The position numbers and the translations under genes are program-made. Shown in pieces: positions 34,093 to 42,039 of a stretch of DNA of 50,350 bases. How positions within the stretch are numbered: position 1 is the stretch's first letter; each line of letters starts with the position of its first letter. The notes beneath the pieces are model-generated. The model did not search any database. It was given only the letters and a program-made list of their open reading frames with translations, and was not told the DNA's origin. This DNA is from Clavibacter sepedonicus (GTDB lineage Bacteria; Actinomycetota; Actinomycetes; Actinomycetales; Microbacteriaceae): contig NC_010399.1 of the NCBI RefSeq assembly GCF_000069225.1, positions 1 to 50,350 of the forward strand, given 5' to 3'.

Positions 34093-34934
34093 ATGAGCGT
34101 CGACGATAAGTACACGTACCCGGGCAGCGGCGGCGTCCTCATCAACGCAGCGGGCATCCGCGACCACGCGCAACTTGACGAGGCGATGAACGACGTCGCG
34201 TCGGTCGTGCTTGCGAAGATCTACACTGAGCCTGCCCCGGAGCGCCTCGACCTCGAGTACCTCCGTGGCATCCACGTGCGCATGTTCGGGGATCTCCTCC
34301 CTGGGATCGCGGGACGGATCCGCGACGTCGACGTGCAGGCGACGGGGACCGGGATCCCGTACTGCAGGCCCGACTTCATCGAGGTCAACCTCGACACGCT
34401 GTTCCGCAAGCTCGAGCGGGAGGACTACCTCACCGGACTCGACCCGGACACGTTCACTGAGCGGCTCGCCGACCGCTGGGGCGAGCTCTCCGCGATCCAT
34501 CCATGGCGCGACGGCAACACCCGCAGCCAGTCCATGTTCGTGGCCGCTCTCGCGCAGCGGGCCGGCCACCCGATCGACTGGGCGAGCGTCGACGTCGACG
34601 AGCTCCGCCACCACCGCCTGCAGGCGGTGGTGGCACCGACCGCCCCCTCGCCGTGTACCTCCGAGCGCACCTGATCGACACCGCGCTGACCAGAGAGCCC
34701 GAGGGTGCGGCGCCGCTCAGCGCGGCGCGCACCGCGGGCCGCGAGCCGGGGCCGTCCCGCGACGACGGCGAGGCGCTAGCGTACAGCCGACGCGAGCTCG
34801 CCGAGCGCGAGATGCTCCGCACGGCGGGGATCGGCCCGGACGAACGCAGTACTCCTCACCGCGGCTCGTCGTCGACGAGCGCGGGATCGCACGAGCCTCA
34901 CCGTGCTCGCGGGGACGACCCCCTCGAGCGATAG
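34093..34934 (+). pseudogene. Fic (AMP-transferase) toxin, frameshifted in the C-terminal part
   Basis: Residues 1-180 are a Fic domain with the motif HPWRDGNTR at about 136-144, which fits HPFx[D/E]GNxR. Fic toxins transfer AMP to targets such as gyrase. The frame stops at 34674. A shift of one base near 34630, in a GGTGGTGG tract, restores TDRPLAVYLRAHLIDTALTR and reads to 34934. The active-site motif is intact, so partial activity is possible; phase variation or sequence error are alternatives. Function may be lost. Confidence 0.75.
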
Positions 34935-35278
34935 CCGTCGCTCAACGACAGCGAGTCCGCACGCCGGCCGCGCGAGCGGGTGCGACCGGACCAACGTGCA
35001 GAAGGGCGACCACATGAAGACCCGCGGCGCGTGACGCCGCGTCGGCCGCGTCAACCGCGGGACGGTGAGCGTCGAGACCGGCTACTCCTGGACCGACACC
35101 ACGCCCTACGCCGAGATCCAGAAGCTCCGCCGGCCCGAGTAGCACCGGCGACCCGGGATCCCCGTCGACGCCGACGAGCATCCCGGGCACCACTCCCCCG
35201 GACGGGCCCTCCGGGACTCTGCCACCCGGCGCCGGACGGCGCCGATGTGCCGGCACGCCGGCGAACGACCTGAGCTGT

Positions 35279-35383
35279 GCCGCTGCGCGGTGCCGTCCAC
35301 CTCAGCGGTGCCGCTGCGCGGAGGTGTTGGCCTGAGCTGTGCCGCTCCGCGGCGCCCTCTGTCTGATCGGAGCCGCTGCGCGG
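35279..35383. repeat. Four GCCGCTNCGCGG boxes at an exact 31-bp period
   Basis: Boxes start at 35279, 35310, 35341 and 35372, always 31 bp apart (about three helical turns). Each is preceded by a CCTGAGCTGT-like segment. The box is a near palindrome (GCCGC and GCGGC arms). Single copies lie at 37973, 2782 and 39244. The 700 bases from 34935 to 35646 hold no other clear gene; a small decayed frame with an in-frame stop may lie at 35014-35142. Confidence 0.8.
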
Positions 35384-35646
35384 CGCTGTCTGGGCCCTGG
35401 CGGGCCCGTCGTTTTGCCGTGAAGCCTTCGGCGGCTCGGTCGCTGCGCTCCCTCGTAGCCACCTGCGGGCTCCGCGCAAGCGGCTCCGCCGCCGGCTCCT
35501 CCGAGATTTTCGGGACGCGGTCGCAAGCTCCCTTATTTCGCCCCGAAATTCTCTCCCCCACCGCCCTTCGGGTTGCACTACGCCCTCCGGTCGCTAAGGC
35601 GTAAAAACGCCTTCACGGCAAAAAACGAGTGGAAGAGAGAACACAC
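35365..35646 (+). promoter_or_regulatory. Shared leader, copy A (before the ParB-like gene)
   Basis: About 280 bases that align with 37965-38231 up to the start codon of both downstream genes. Shared features are the GCCGCTGCGCGG box, CGTGAAGCCTTCGGC, CTTATTTCGCCCCGAAA and a hairpin close to the gene. The hairpin arms (AAGGCGT 35596-35602, ACGCCTT 35607-35613) differ from those of copy B but keep pairing. Likely promoter and 5' leader. Confidence 0.7.
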
Positions 35647-37194
35647 GTGACGATTACCGAGAACACCACCAGCACCAACGGGGTCACCGAGTACCTGGAC
35701 CCGAACACGCTCATCATCGAGGAGAACGTGCGCCCCAGCGCAGACCTCAACCGGGAGTTCGTGCAGAGCATCAAGGCGAACGGCGTCCTGGTGCCCGTCA
35801 TCGCACGCCGCGACTCCGAGGGCCGCGTGCTCGTCCGGGCCGGACAGCGCCGCACCCTCGGCGCGCGTCAGGCGGGCGTGGCCACGATCCCGGTCCACGT
35901 CATCGACGCGGACGAGGCCACCACCGACCGGATCGTGCAGCAGCTCGTGGAGAACGACCAGCGCACCGGGCTCACGGACGTGGACCGCACGGTCGCGTTC
36001 AAGCAGCTGCAGTTCGAGGGCCTCAGCGCCGCCGCGATCTCCAAGCGCACCGGGACCGGACCCCGCGTGGTCAAGAAGACCCTGGCCGTCGCGAACACGC
36101 CCTCCGCGGCCGCGGCGCTCACGGATCACCAGCTCACCTTGGACCAGGCCGCCGCGCTCGTAGAGTTCGACGAGTACCCAGACCTTCAGGCCCGCCTCAT
36201 CGAGACCGCTCGCGCCCACCCGGCGCAGTTCGACCACCAGCTGCGCTACGCACAGCAGGATCTTGCGCGGAAGCACGCCGTCCAGGCAGTGGCCGCCGAC
36301 CACGAGAGCCGCGGCTACGTCATCGTGGATCCCCAGAACCCCGAGCACGCGGACTTCGTGCCCGTGCGGGACCTCGTGACGGTCGAAGGCGGCGACGCGC
36401 TTCTGACCCCGGAGAAGATGGACACGCTCGACGGGCGCGGGGTGCGCGTGGTCGCGTACCTCCGCGAGCCGGAGGCGGTGTACTACCTCCGCGACCCCCA
36501 GGCCGTCGGCTACCGCCGAGACGAGACCACCGGGACGCGCACGAGCCCGGCGACGGGCGCGGGCTCCCAGACCGAGGAGCAGAAGGCCGAACGTCGCCGG
36601 GTCATCGCCAACAACAAGGCGTGGGACGCTGCCGAGAGCGTGCGGCGCGAGTTCGTCGCCGCGCTCGTCACCCGGAGGTCGCTCCCGAAGGACGCCGGAC
36701 AGGTCATCGCAGCCGGGCTCACGACCCACCGTCACGAGGTCGGCCGTGCGGTGCAGGAGGGCAGCCCGCTCGCTCACGAGTTCCTGGGCGTGGAGCGCGA
36801 CTACGGGTACTACGGCGACGGCCTCGGCAAGTACGCCGCGGCCACGCCCACGAAGGCGCAGCACGTCGCCCTCGCCGTCGTCCTCGGCGGCATGGAGGCC
36901 GCGCTGAACCGCGACTCGTGGCGAAGCGTCTCGGCGCCGGCGGCCGCGTACCTCCGCCAGCTCGCCGCGTGGGGGTACACGCTCAGCGAGGTCGAGCAGA
37001 TCGTCCCCGACGCCGACGACTCACGCCGCGCCCAGCGCGACGCCGACGATGCCGACGAGTCCGCCGACGCCGCGGAGGGCACGAGCGAGGCCGGATCGGA
37101 CACGACCGAGCCCGGATCGGACACGACCGAGCCCGAAACGGACACGAACGGCCGCGAATTGGACACGGAGGCCGCCCCGGACCTCGCCGTGTAG
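35647..37194 (+). CDS. Large ParB/Srx-domain protein
   Basis: A 515-residue protein. The ParB/Srx fold spans about 20-110 (LIIEENVRP, then the VRAGQRRTLGARQ motif and VENDQRTGLT). A ParB-like helix-turn-helix follows (about 115-140, LSAAAISKRTGTGPRVVKKT). A long C-terminal part ends in acidic repeats of the type GSDTTEPG. Plasmid ParB-like proteins of this size act early after entry as well as in partition. GTG 35647 is preferred over ATG 35629 because it aligns with the ardC start in the shared leader and has GGAAGAGAGA upstream. Confidence 0.8.
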   Translation: MTITENTTSTNGVTEYLDPNTLIIEENVRPSADLNREFVQSIKANGVLVPVIARRDSEGRVLVRAGQRRTLGARQAGVATIPVHVIDADEATTDRIVQQLVENDQRTGLTDVDRTVAFKQLQFEGLSAAAISKRTGTGPRVVKKTLAVANTPSAAAALTDHQLTLDQAAALVEFDEYPDLQARLIETARAHPAQFDHQLRYAQQDLARKHAVQAVAADHESRGYVIVDPQNPEHADFVPVRDLVTVEGGDALLTPEKMDTLDGRGVRVVAYLREPEAVYYLRDPQAVGYRRDETTGTRTSPATGAGSQTEEQKAERRRVIANNKAWDAAESVRREFVAALVTRRSLPKDAGQVIAAGLTTHRHEVGRAVQEGSPLAHEFLGVERDYGYYGDGLGKYAAATPTKAQHVALAVVLGGMEAALNRDSWRSVSAPAAAYLRQLAAWGYTLSEVEQIVPDADDSRRAQRDADDADESADAAEGTSEAGSDTTEPGSDTTEPETDTNGRELDTEAAPDLAV

Positions 37195-37200
37195 CCGCAG

Positions 37201-37228
37201 CGGGGCGCTCCTGGTCAGGAGCGCCCCG
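37201..37228 (+). terminator. Terminator after the ParB-like gene
   Basis: A perfect 13-bp stem (CGGGGCGCTCCTG and its complement) with a 2-base loop, 6 bases after the stop. No U-tract, as is common in actinobacteria. Confidence 0.75.
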
Positions 37229-37327
37229 CCCCGGCCGGGCACCACGGCCGCCGCGGGCGCCCGGCGAGGGGCGATCCCCTCGCGCTCCCCCGTCGACGGC
37301 GCACCGCGCCTCAGCGGCCGCGGGCGG

Positions 37328-37516
37328 TCACATCGGGATCCGGAGCCCGCCCGCCTCCTGGAGCGCCACGTACGCGGTCGCGAGCGCCCCGACGACGATG
37401 GCGAACAGGAGCAGCAGCACACCGCCGACGATGCCCACCGCCGTCCGCGAGCGGATCCAGTGGATGGCGACCGCCGCGGAGGCGAGCGGTGCGAGCAGCA
37501 CGGCCGCGTAGATCAC
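37328..37516 (-). CDS. Small two-helix membrane protein
   Basis: A 62-residue protein with hydrophobic segments at about 3-18 and 25-48 (VGIVGGVLLLLFAIVVGALA). GTG 37516 overlaps the stop of the upstream minus-strand gene (GTGA), indicating coupling. It lies in the opposite direction between the ParB-like and ardC genes. Function unknown. Confidence 0.6.
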   Translation of the reverse strand: MIYAAVLLAPLASAAVAIHWIRSRTAVGIVGGVLLLLFAIVVGALATAYVALQEAGGLRIPM

Positions 37517-37809
37517 TCGTGCTCCCCCAGGACCGCGGCGATGCCGTCCATGAGCGTGCGCGCCCCGAAGCCGAGCAGGCCGATGTCGAACATGCGGGCC
37601 GTGAAGAACAGCCGTTGCTCCTCGGAGTCCCGCGCGATGTACGCCACGACGTCGCCACCATGCACCACGTCGAGCTCCGCGTGGCGGTCGTACCGCTCGA
37701 ACTGCTCGAGCCGCGACACCTTCGCCGATGCCTGCACCACGAGCGCGAGCCCCCGGTACCCGACGTGCACCGGCTCCTCGCGGATCCGCTGCACCTGCTC
37801 GTCCGTCAT
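37513..37809 (-). CDS. Hypothetical protein coupled to a small membrane protein
   Basis: A 98-residue soluble protein (MTDEQVQRIREEPVHVGYRG), mostly beta-like then helical. An upstream GTG is an alternative start. The frame stays open further upstream but that region is the shared leader of ardC on the other strand. No family recognised. Confidence 0.6.
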   Translation of the reverse strand: MTDEQVQRIREEPVHVGYRGLALVVQASAKVSRLEQFERYDRHAELDVVHGGDVVAYIARDSEEQRLFFTARMFDIGLLGFGARTLMDGIAAVLGEHE

Positions 37810-37964
37810 GACGTAGTCCACGCGGACGACGATACGGCCGCTTGCCCCGCCGACCGCTGCCGCCGTCGGCGCCGGTGCACTCCCCCGTCGACGTCGCGTT
37901 GTGGAGGAGCCCGTGGTGCGCCGCGTGGCGGCGCGCGCGGCCAGGCCGCGCCGGTCGCTTCGCT

Positions 37965-38231
37965 CCATCGGAGCCGCTGCGCGGCACAGCACCGGACCCT
38001 GCGGGCCCGTTCATATGCCGTGAAGCCTTCGGCAGTGTGCGGTCGGCCGGCTTCCGCGCAAGCGGCTGCGCCGCCGGCTCCTCCGAGACTTTCGGGACGC
38101 GGTCGCTTCGCTCCCTTATTTCGCCCCGAAACTCTCTCCCCCACCGCCCTACCGGGTTGCACTCCACCCGACCTCCCTGAAGGCGACAAGCGCCTTCACG
38201 GCAAAAGAACGAGGAGGAGAGGGAGAGAAAT
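37965..38231 (+). promoter_or_regulatory. Shared leader, copy B (before ardC)
   Basis: About 267 bases aligning with 35365-35646. It carries one GCCGCTGCGCGG box at 37973-37984 and the near-gene hairpin GAAGGCG (38179-38185) with CGCCTTC (38191-38197). Pairing is kept while bases differ from copy A. A GAGGAGGAGAGGG ribosome-binding region precedes the ardC start. Confidence 0.7.
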
Positions 38232-39134
38232 ATGACTACCAGCACCGTGTCACGTCTAAAGACCACGGCCCCGCGCAAGAGCGCCGAGGAGCGCAAGGCC
38301 CAGGCTGAGGCGCTCCACGCGAGCATCGCAGATCAGATCGACGCACTACGCGACAGCGACGAGTGGCGGCGCTACCTCGACCGAGTGCGCGATTTCCACC
38401 AGTACAGCATCGGTAATCTGCTGCTCATCATGCAGCAATGCCCCCACGCCCGCGCCGTCGCGGGATTTCGGCAATGGCAGGCCCGCGGCCGCCAAGTGCG
38501 GAAGGGCGAGAAAGCCATCCGCATATTCGGATACAGCCAGAAGAAGATCACTGAGGAGGACGCGCAGGGTGAGGGGACCGAGTGGCGCATTCCTCGGTTC
38601 CCTGTCCTCTCGGTCTTCGACGTGAGCCAGACGGACACCATCGACGGCGTCGAGGACGCCGAGCTGGTGCACGACCTCACCGGGGCCACCGATCACGGCG
38701 TGATCGAGGCCCTCACGGCGTTTCTCGCAGTCGAGGGGTGGACGGTAGCCCGCGAGCACCTGGATGGCGAGAGGAAGGGCTGCGCCCGCCCCAGCGACCG
38801 ATCCGTCGTCGTCGAGTTCGACGTCGCCCCCGAGCAGGCCGCGAAGACCCTGATCCACGAGACGGCCCATGTCGTCCTCGGCCACACCGACAACCTGGCC
38901 GGGTACTGGGAGCACCGGGGGATCCAGGAGACCGAGGCCGAGTCCGTCGCCTACGTCGTCGCCGGAATGCTCGGATTCGACACCAGCGCCTACAGCATCG
39001 GCTACATCGCCGGATGGGCAGACGGCGACGCCGAACTCGTCAAGAGCACCGCCACCCGCGTCCTCGCTGCCGCACACCGCATCGCCGCCGTCCTCGAGCC
39101 GGACGACCCCGACGATGTCCCCGCGGCCGCGTGA
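38232..39134 (+). CDS. ardC: ArdC-like antirestriction protein
   Basis: A 300-residue protein with the two ArdC parts. The N-terminal ssDNA-binding domain (about 20-130) contains FHQYSIGNLLLIMQQ and ARGRQVRKGEKAIRI. The C-terminal zinc metallopeptidase-like domain has HETAH with H209, E210 and H213, followed by a distal acidic ETEAESVAY. ArdC proteins protect incoming single-stranded plasmid DNA from restriction. ATG 38232 follows GAGGAGGAGAGGG. Its shared leader and the neighbouring ssb and parB-like genes suggest an early-entry role. Confidence 0.85.
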   Translation: MTTSTVSRLKTTAPRKSAEERKAQAEALHASIADQIDALRDSDEWRRYLDRVRDFHQYSIGNLLLIMQQCPHARAVAGFRQWQARGRQVRKGEKAIRIFGYSQKKITEEDAQGEGTEWRIPRFPVLSVFDVSQTDTIDGVEDAELVHDLTGATDHGVIEALTAFLAVEGWTVAREHLDGERKGCARPSDRSVVVEFDVAPEQAAKTLIHETAHVVLGHTDNLAGYWEHRGIQETEAESVAYVVAGMLGFDTSAYSIGYIAGWADGDAELVKSTATRVLAAAHRIAAVLEPDDPDDVPAAA

Positions 39135-39140
39135 CCTGGG

Positions 39141-39173
39141 CTCCCGGCCGGACTGACGAGGTCCGGCCGGGAG
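39141..39173 (+). terminator. Terminator after ardC
   Basis: A perfect 13-bp stem (CTCCCGGCCGGAC with GTCCGGCCGGGAG) around a 7-base loop, starting 7 bases after the stop; no U-tract. Confidence 0.75.
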
Positions 39174-39242
39174 GCCCCCGGTGTGGCCACCCCCTACGCA
39201 ACCGGACCCAGAACCCCGACTCGCGCCGTCGAGAGCGCGGGT

Positions 39243-39390
39243 AGCCGCTTCGCGGCAGGCAGCGACGACCTGGTGAGAAGTGCGCAGCCGCCTCCCCGAC
39301 ATCGGGTGTCCGTCGGCAAAAGCACCGGACCAGAGCGCTGATGGATTTCCAGCCCTCCCGCAGTCATTCACCCCCCAATGTCACCGCCCA
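39243..39390. repeat. Dispersed noncoding repeat, copy 2
   Basis: Aligns with 2781-2927, including GCCGCTTCGCGG at 39244-39255 and the identical 24-base end at 39367-39390. It is followed by about 260 bases without a gene before the small peptide. Confidence 0.75.
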
Positions 39391-39573
39391 CAGACCCGCC
39401 TTGGCCCCAGGTTCCCGCATGTGATTCGCTCACAACAGCCCCCTGTACCGCACAGCGCACCATCCAGTGCACTCCGTGAATTACCCCCAGGAGCTCGGTC
39501 ACGAGATGACTACATACCCATTTCGCAACCCTCGTAAATAGGGCAAGTTCCCAAGAAAAAAGGTTCAAAGATA

Positions 39574-39602
39574 TTGCCTAGAGGGCCCCGATGCCGTATT
39601 GT
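39574..39602 (+). promoter_or_regulatory. Promoter of the small peptide/ssb genes
   Basis: TTGCCT (39574-39579) and TATTGT (39597-39602) are 17 bases apart, about 50 bases before the peptide start. Confidence 0.5.
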
Positions 39603-39651
39603 TCTATATATGAAAAGCAACCGCAGCGGCACCGACGAGAACGGAGCTCCG

Positions 39652-39771
39652 ATGAACACCACCAGCGCCACGAACCAGGCCCTTGCACAGGTCGTCGGTA
39701 CTTCGACTGTCGGCGAATACGTCGTTCCGGTCGACCCGATGGACCTCCTCCAGTGCGATAGCTGCCAGTAA
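39652..39771 (+). CDS. 39-residue peptide ending in CxxC
   Basis: The peptide starts MNTTSATNQALAQVVGTS and ends PMDLLQCDSCQ. GGAG lies 6-7 bases upstream of ATG 39652. The length, Cys-x-x-Cys-Gln end and acidic proline region resemble a peptide precursor, but no modifying enzyme is nearby. It is the first gene of an apparent operon with ssb. It could be a zinc or redox peptide, a regulatory leader peptide or a precursor. Confidence 0.55.
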   Translation: MNTTSATNQALAQVVGTSTVGEYVVPVDPMDLLQCDSCQ

Positions 39772-39797
39772 GACTTTCTTCTCTAGGAGACATTGTG

Positions 39798-40547
39798 ATG
39801 GACACGCAGAAGTTGTCATCCGAGCAGGAACTCGCATTCGACCTCGGCCGCGAGATCGGAATCATCGAGGGCCGAGCCGCCATGGAAGACCTCGCCGACC
39901 GGTACTACCGCGCCGCCTACGGAGACGAGCGCCGCCCCCAGAACCGGGCCATCGTCACCCGCGAAGAGCTGGAAGAGCGCCGCCGCGCCGCCTGGGAGGC
40001 TGCGCAGCCCATCACCGTCGACGACGCCCTCCGATCCTGGGGGATCGACCCCGAATCGCGGCACGCGACCCCCAGCGCTCCCGCGCCGACCTCCGCTCCA
40101 CCGACCGCCACGGCGGCCACGCCGTCCACCGCACCGTCCGGCACCACGTACACGAACAGGAGCCGCACCATGAGCCACATCAGCCGAACCGGCAACCTCG
40201 CCGGCACGCCCGTCCTCCGCCAGGGACACAAGGGCCCGTACACCTACGCCGCCGTCATCGTGAACGACCGGTTCCAGGACGACAACGGGGACTGGGTCCA
40301 GGGCCCGCCGGTTCGGTACGAGCTCGCCGTCAACGGTGCCCAGGCTGTCGCCCTCGTCGCGACCGCGGAGGCGTGCGGCAACATCCGCGTCACGTTCAGC
40401 GGGGCCTACACCGTGCGCGAGTTCCACGGAGACAAGGGCACGATCCTGCAGCACAAGGTGTTCGTCGACGAGGTCGGTGCCAGCTTCTTCGGTCAGGACA
40501 TCACCGTCGCGCGCCGCACCTCGTCCACGACCACGGGTGAGGCGTAG
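39798..40547 (+). CDS. ssb: Single-stranded DNA-binding protein with an N-terminal extension
   Basis: A 249-residue protein. Residues 1-124 are an acidic helical domain with a Pro/Thr/Ala linker. Residues from M125 (40170) are an OB-fold SSB: ISRTGNLAGTPVLRQ, YTYAAVIVNDRF, VTFSGAYTVREF. ATG 39798 has AGGAGA 7 bases upstream. The internal ATG at 40170 has its own AGGAG 7 bases upstream, so a short SSB of 125 residues may also be made. Plasmid SSBs protect the transferred strand in the recipient. Confidence 0.8.
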   Translation: MDTQKLSSEQELAFDLGREIGIIEGRAAMEDLADRYYRAAYGDERRPQNRAIVTREELEERRRAAWEAAQPITVDDALRSWGIDPESRHATPSAPAPTSAPPTATAATPSTAPSGTTYTNRSRTMSHISRTGNLAGTPVLRQGHKGPYTYAAVIVNDRFQDDNGDWVQGPPVRYELAVNGAQAVALVATAEACGNIRVTFSGAYTVREFHGDKGTILQHKVFVDEVGASFFGQDITVARRTSSTTTGEA

Positions 40548-40549
40548 CC

Positions 40550-41071
40550 ATGTTCCTCCGACCCGTCAGCGGCCCAGAGCCCAGCGTGCCCGAACTGGAC
40601 GAGGACACCCAGCTCGTCATCGACGTCTACGGCGCGTACGAGACCGCCAGGAGCGCCGCCCGCCACGCCATCGAGCACGGGCAGCCGGCGGATGCCGCCG
40701 CCAGCGAGATGGCACCCGCCAAGGAGTGGGCCGTGATGAACGCGTCCTGGATCGGCCTGTTCCCCGTGCAGGGCGCCCTCTGCGGCGCCGTCGAGACCCT
40801 CCAAGCACGGGGCGTCACGGCAGGCGACGTCGGCCCGGTACCGGACGCACGCGCCGGCGGATGGAATGCCGCCTACGACCACGCCACCGCCGTCCGCTGG
40901 CTCACCGAGGCGCTCGAGCGCAACAGCGACGCCCGCGACATCGACCTCATGGTCGCGGAGACCCTCGAGAGCCCGGGCCTGAACGGCGACCTGCGGATCC
41001 GTGAGCTGGTAGTCGAGATCATGGATGTCGCCACCCGGGTATTCTCAGCAGCGAGGAGCGCAGAAGCATGA
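40550..41071 (+). CDS. Hypothetical protein after ssb
   Basis: A 173-residue soluble, helical, acidic protein (DTQLVIDVYGAYETARSAA) starting 2 bases after the ssb stop and overlapping the next small gene. Co-transcribed with ssb. No family recognised; possibly an accessory protein of early plasmid establishment. Confidence 0.65.
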   Translation: MFLRPVSGPEPSVPELDEDTQLVIDVYGAYETARSAARHAIEHGQPADAAASEMAPAKEWAVMNASWIGLFPVQGALCGAVETLQARGVTAGDVGPVPDARAGGWNAAYDHATAVRWLTEALERNSDARDIDLMVAETLESPGLNGDLRIRELVVEIMDVATRVFSAARSAEA

Positions 41072-41205
41072 ACCGATTCCCTCCGTTCGAGCACATCTGG
41101 GAGAAGTCCGGCACCGTCTGGATCTGCACCTGGTGCGGCAATGTGTCCGAGACCGATCCGCACTCCACCAGCGCGGCCTCCGCGACGCCGGGAGACGCCG
41201 CATGA
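41068..41205 (+). CDS. Short CxxC protein (45 residues)
   Basis: Starts MNRFPPFEHIWEKSGTVWIC, then T-W-C-G; the single CTWC pair could bind zinc as a dimer. It overlaps the upstream gene by 4 bases (ATGA) and the downstream nuclease gene by 4 bases, strong evidence for translation. Function unknown. Confidence 0.65.
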   Translation: MNRFPPFEHIWEKSGTVWICTWCGNVSETDPHSTSAASATPGDAA

Positions 41206-41969
41206 GGGTCCGCACCCGCCGCGTCTACTTCGCCATCGCGTTGCTCATCGGCAGCCTGGCCGGTGGCTACTACGCCGTCGACCTCGTGTTCCCGCAGGCC
41301 AGGGCCGGCGAGACGACGGCGCCCGCCAGCGGGGCACCCGCGCTCGCCTCGACCGGCCCCGTCATCGACGCTCTCACCTCTGCCGGCCTCGTTCGCGCAG
41401 GCACGGTCGACGCGGACGCGGTGCGGTCGCTCGTCGACGCGCTCCCCGCCGACACGCACGCACGGACCTCGTCCTACGACAGGGCCGCGTACGGGCCGTC
41501 CTGGGCCGACACCGACCACAACGGGTGCGACCAGCGCAACGACGTCCTGGCCCGCGACCTCACCGCCGTCACGTTCACGAAGGCGGATCCCGGCTGCACC
41601 GTGGCCTCGGGGCACCTGGCCGACGCGTACACGGGGAAGAGCATCGACTTCACCCGCGGGAAGACCACGAGCGCGGCCGTGCAGATCGACCACCTCGTGC
41701 CCCTCGGCTGGGCGTGGCAGCACGGCGCCGCCGCCTGGACGGGGGAGCGCCGTGAGCAGCTCGCGACCGACTTCAACAACCTCCAGGCCGTCGACGGGCC
41801 GACCAACGAGGCGAAGTCGGACCGGGGGCCGGCGACCTGGCTCCCGCCGGCCGCCGGCTATGACTGCCTGTACGTCACCCGGTTCGCGTACGTGCTGAGC
41901 ACGTACGAGCTCACGGTCGACGACGCCGACCGGACCGCGATTGACCACACGCTCGGGTCCTGCTCGTGA
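41202..41969 (+). CDS. Membrane-anchored DUF1524/HNH-type nuclease, copy 2
   Basis: A 255-residue protein with an anchor helix (about 7-27) and the same domain as 16878-17651: QIDHLVPLGWAWQ and FNNLQAVDGPTNEAKSD. It keeps the leucine after DHLVP that copy 1 has lost. Nucleotide similarity to copy 1 is high across the whole gene, so the pair arose by duplication or plasmid fusion. This is the last gene of the ssb operon. It may process entering or competing DNA outside the membrane. Confidence 0.78.
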   Translation: MRVRTRRVYFAIALLIGSLAGGYYAVDLVFPQARAGETTAPASGAPALASTGPVIDALTSAGLVRAGTVDADAVRSLVDALPADTHARTSSYDRAAYGPSWADTDHNGCDQRNDVLARDLTAVTFTKADPGCTVASGHLADAYTGKSIDFTRGKTTSAAVQIDHLVPLGWAWQHGAAAWTGERREQLATDFNNLQAVDGPTNEAKSDRGPATWLPPAAGYDCLYVTRFAYVLSTYELTVDDADRTAIDHTLGSCS

Positions 41970-42039
41970 CCCACCAGAGGATCCGGCGACGTCCTCGACC
42001 GTTCCCCCGGCGATCGAGGGGCTGCCGCGCGCGGGCGTC

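Noticed and set aside
35245..35604. Open frame across the box array and leader
   Set aside because: Its codons follow the 31-bp repeats and contain no domain; the region is better explained as noncoding control DNA.
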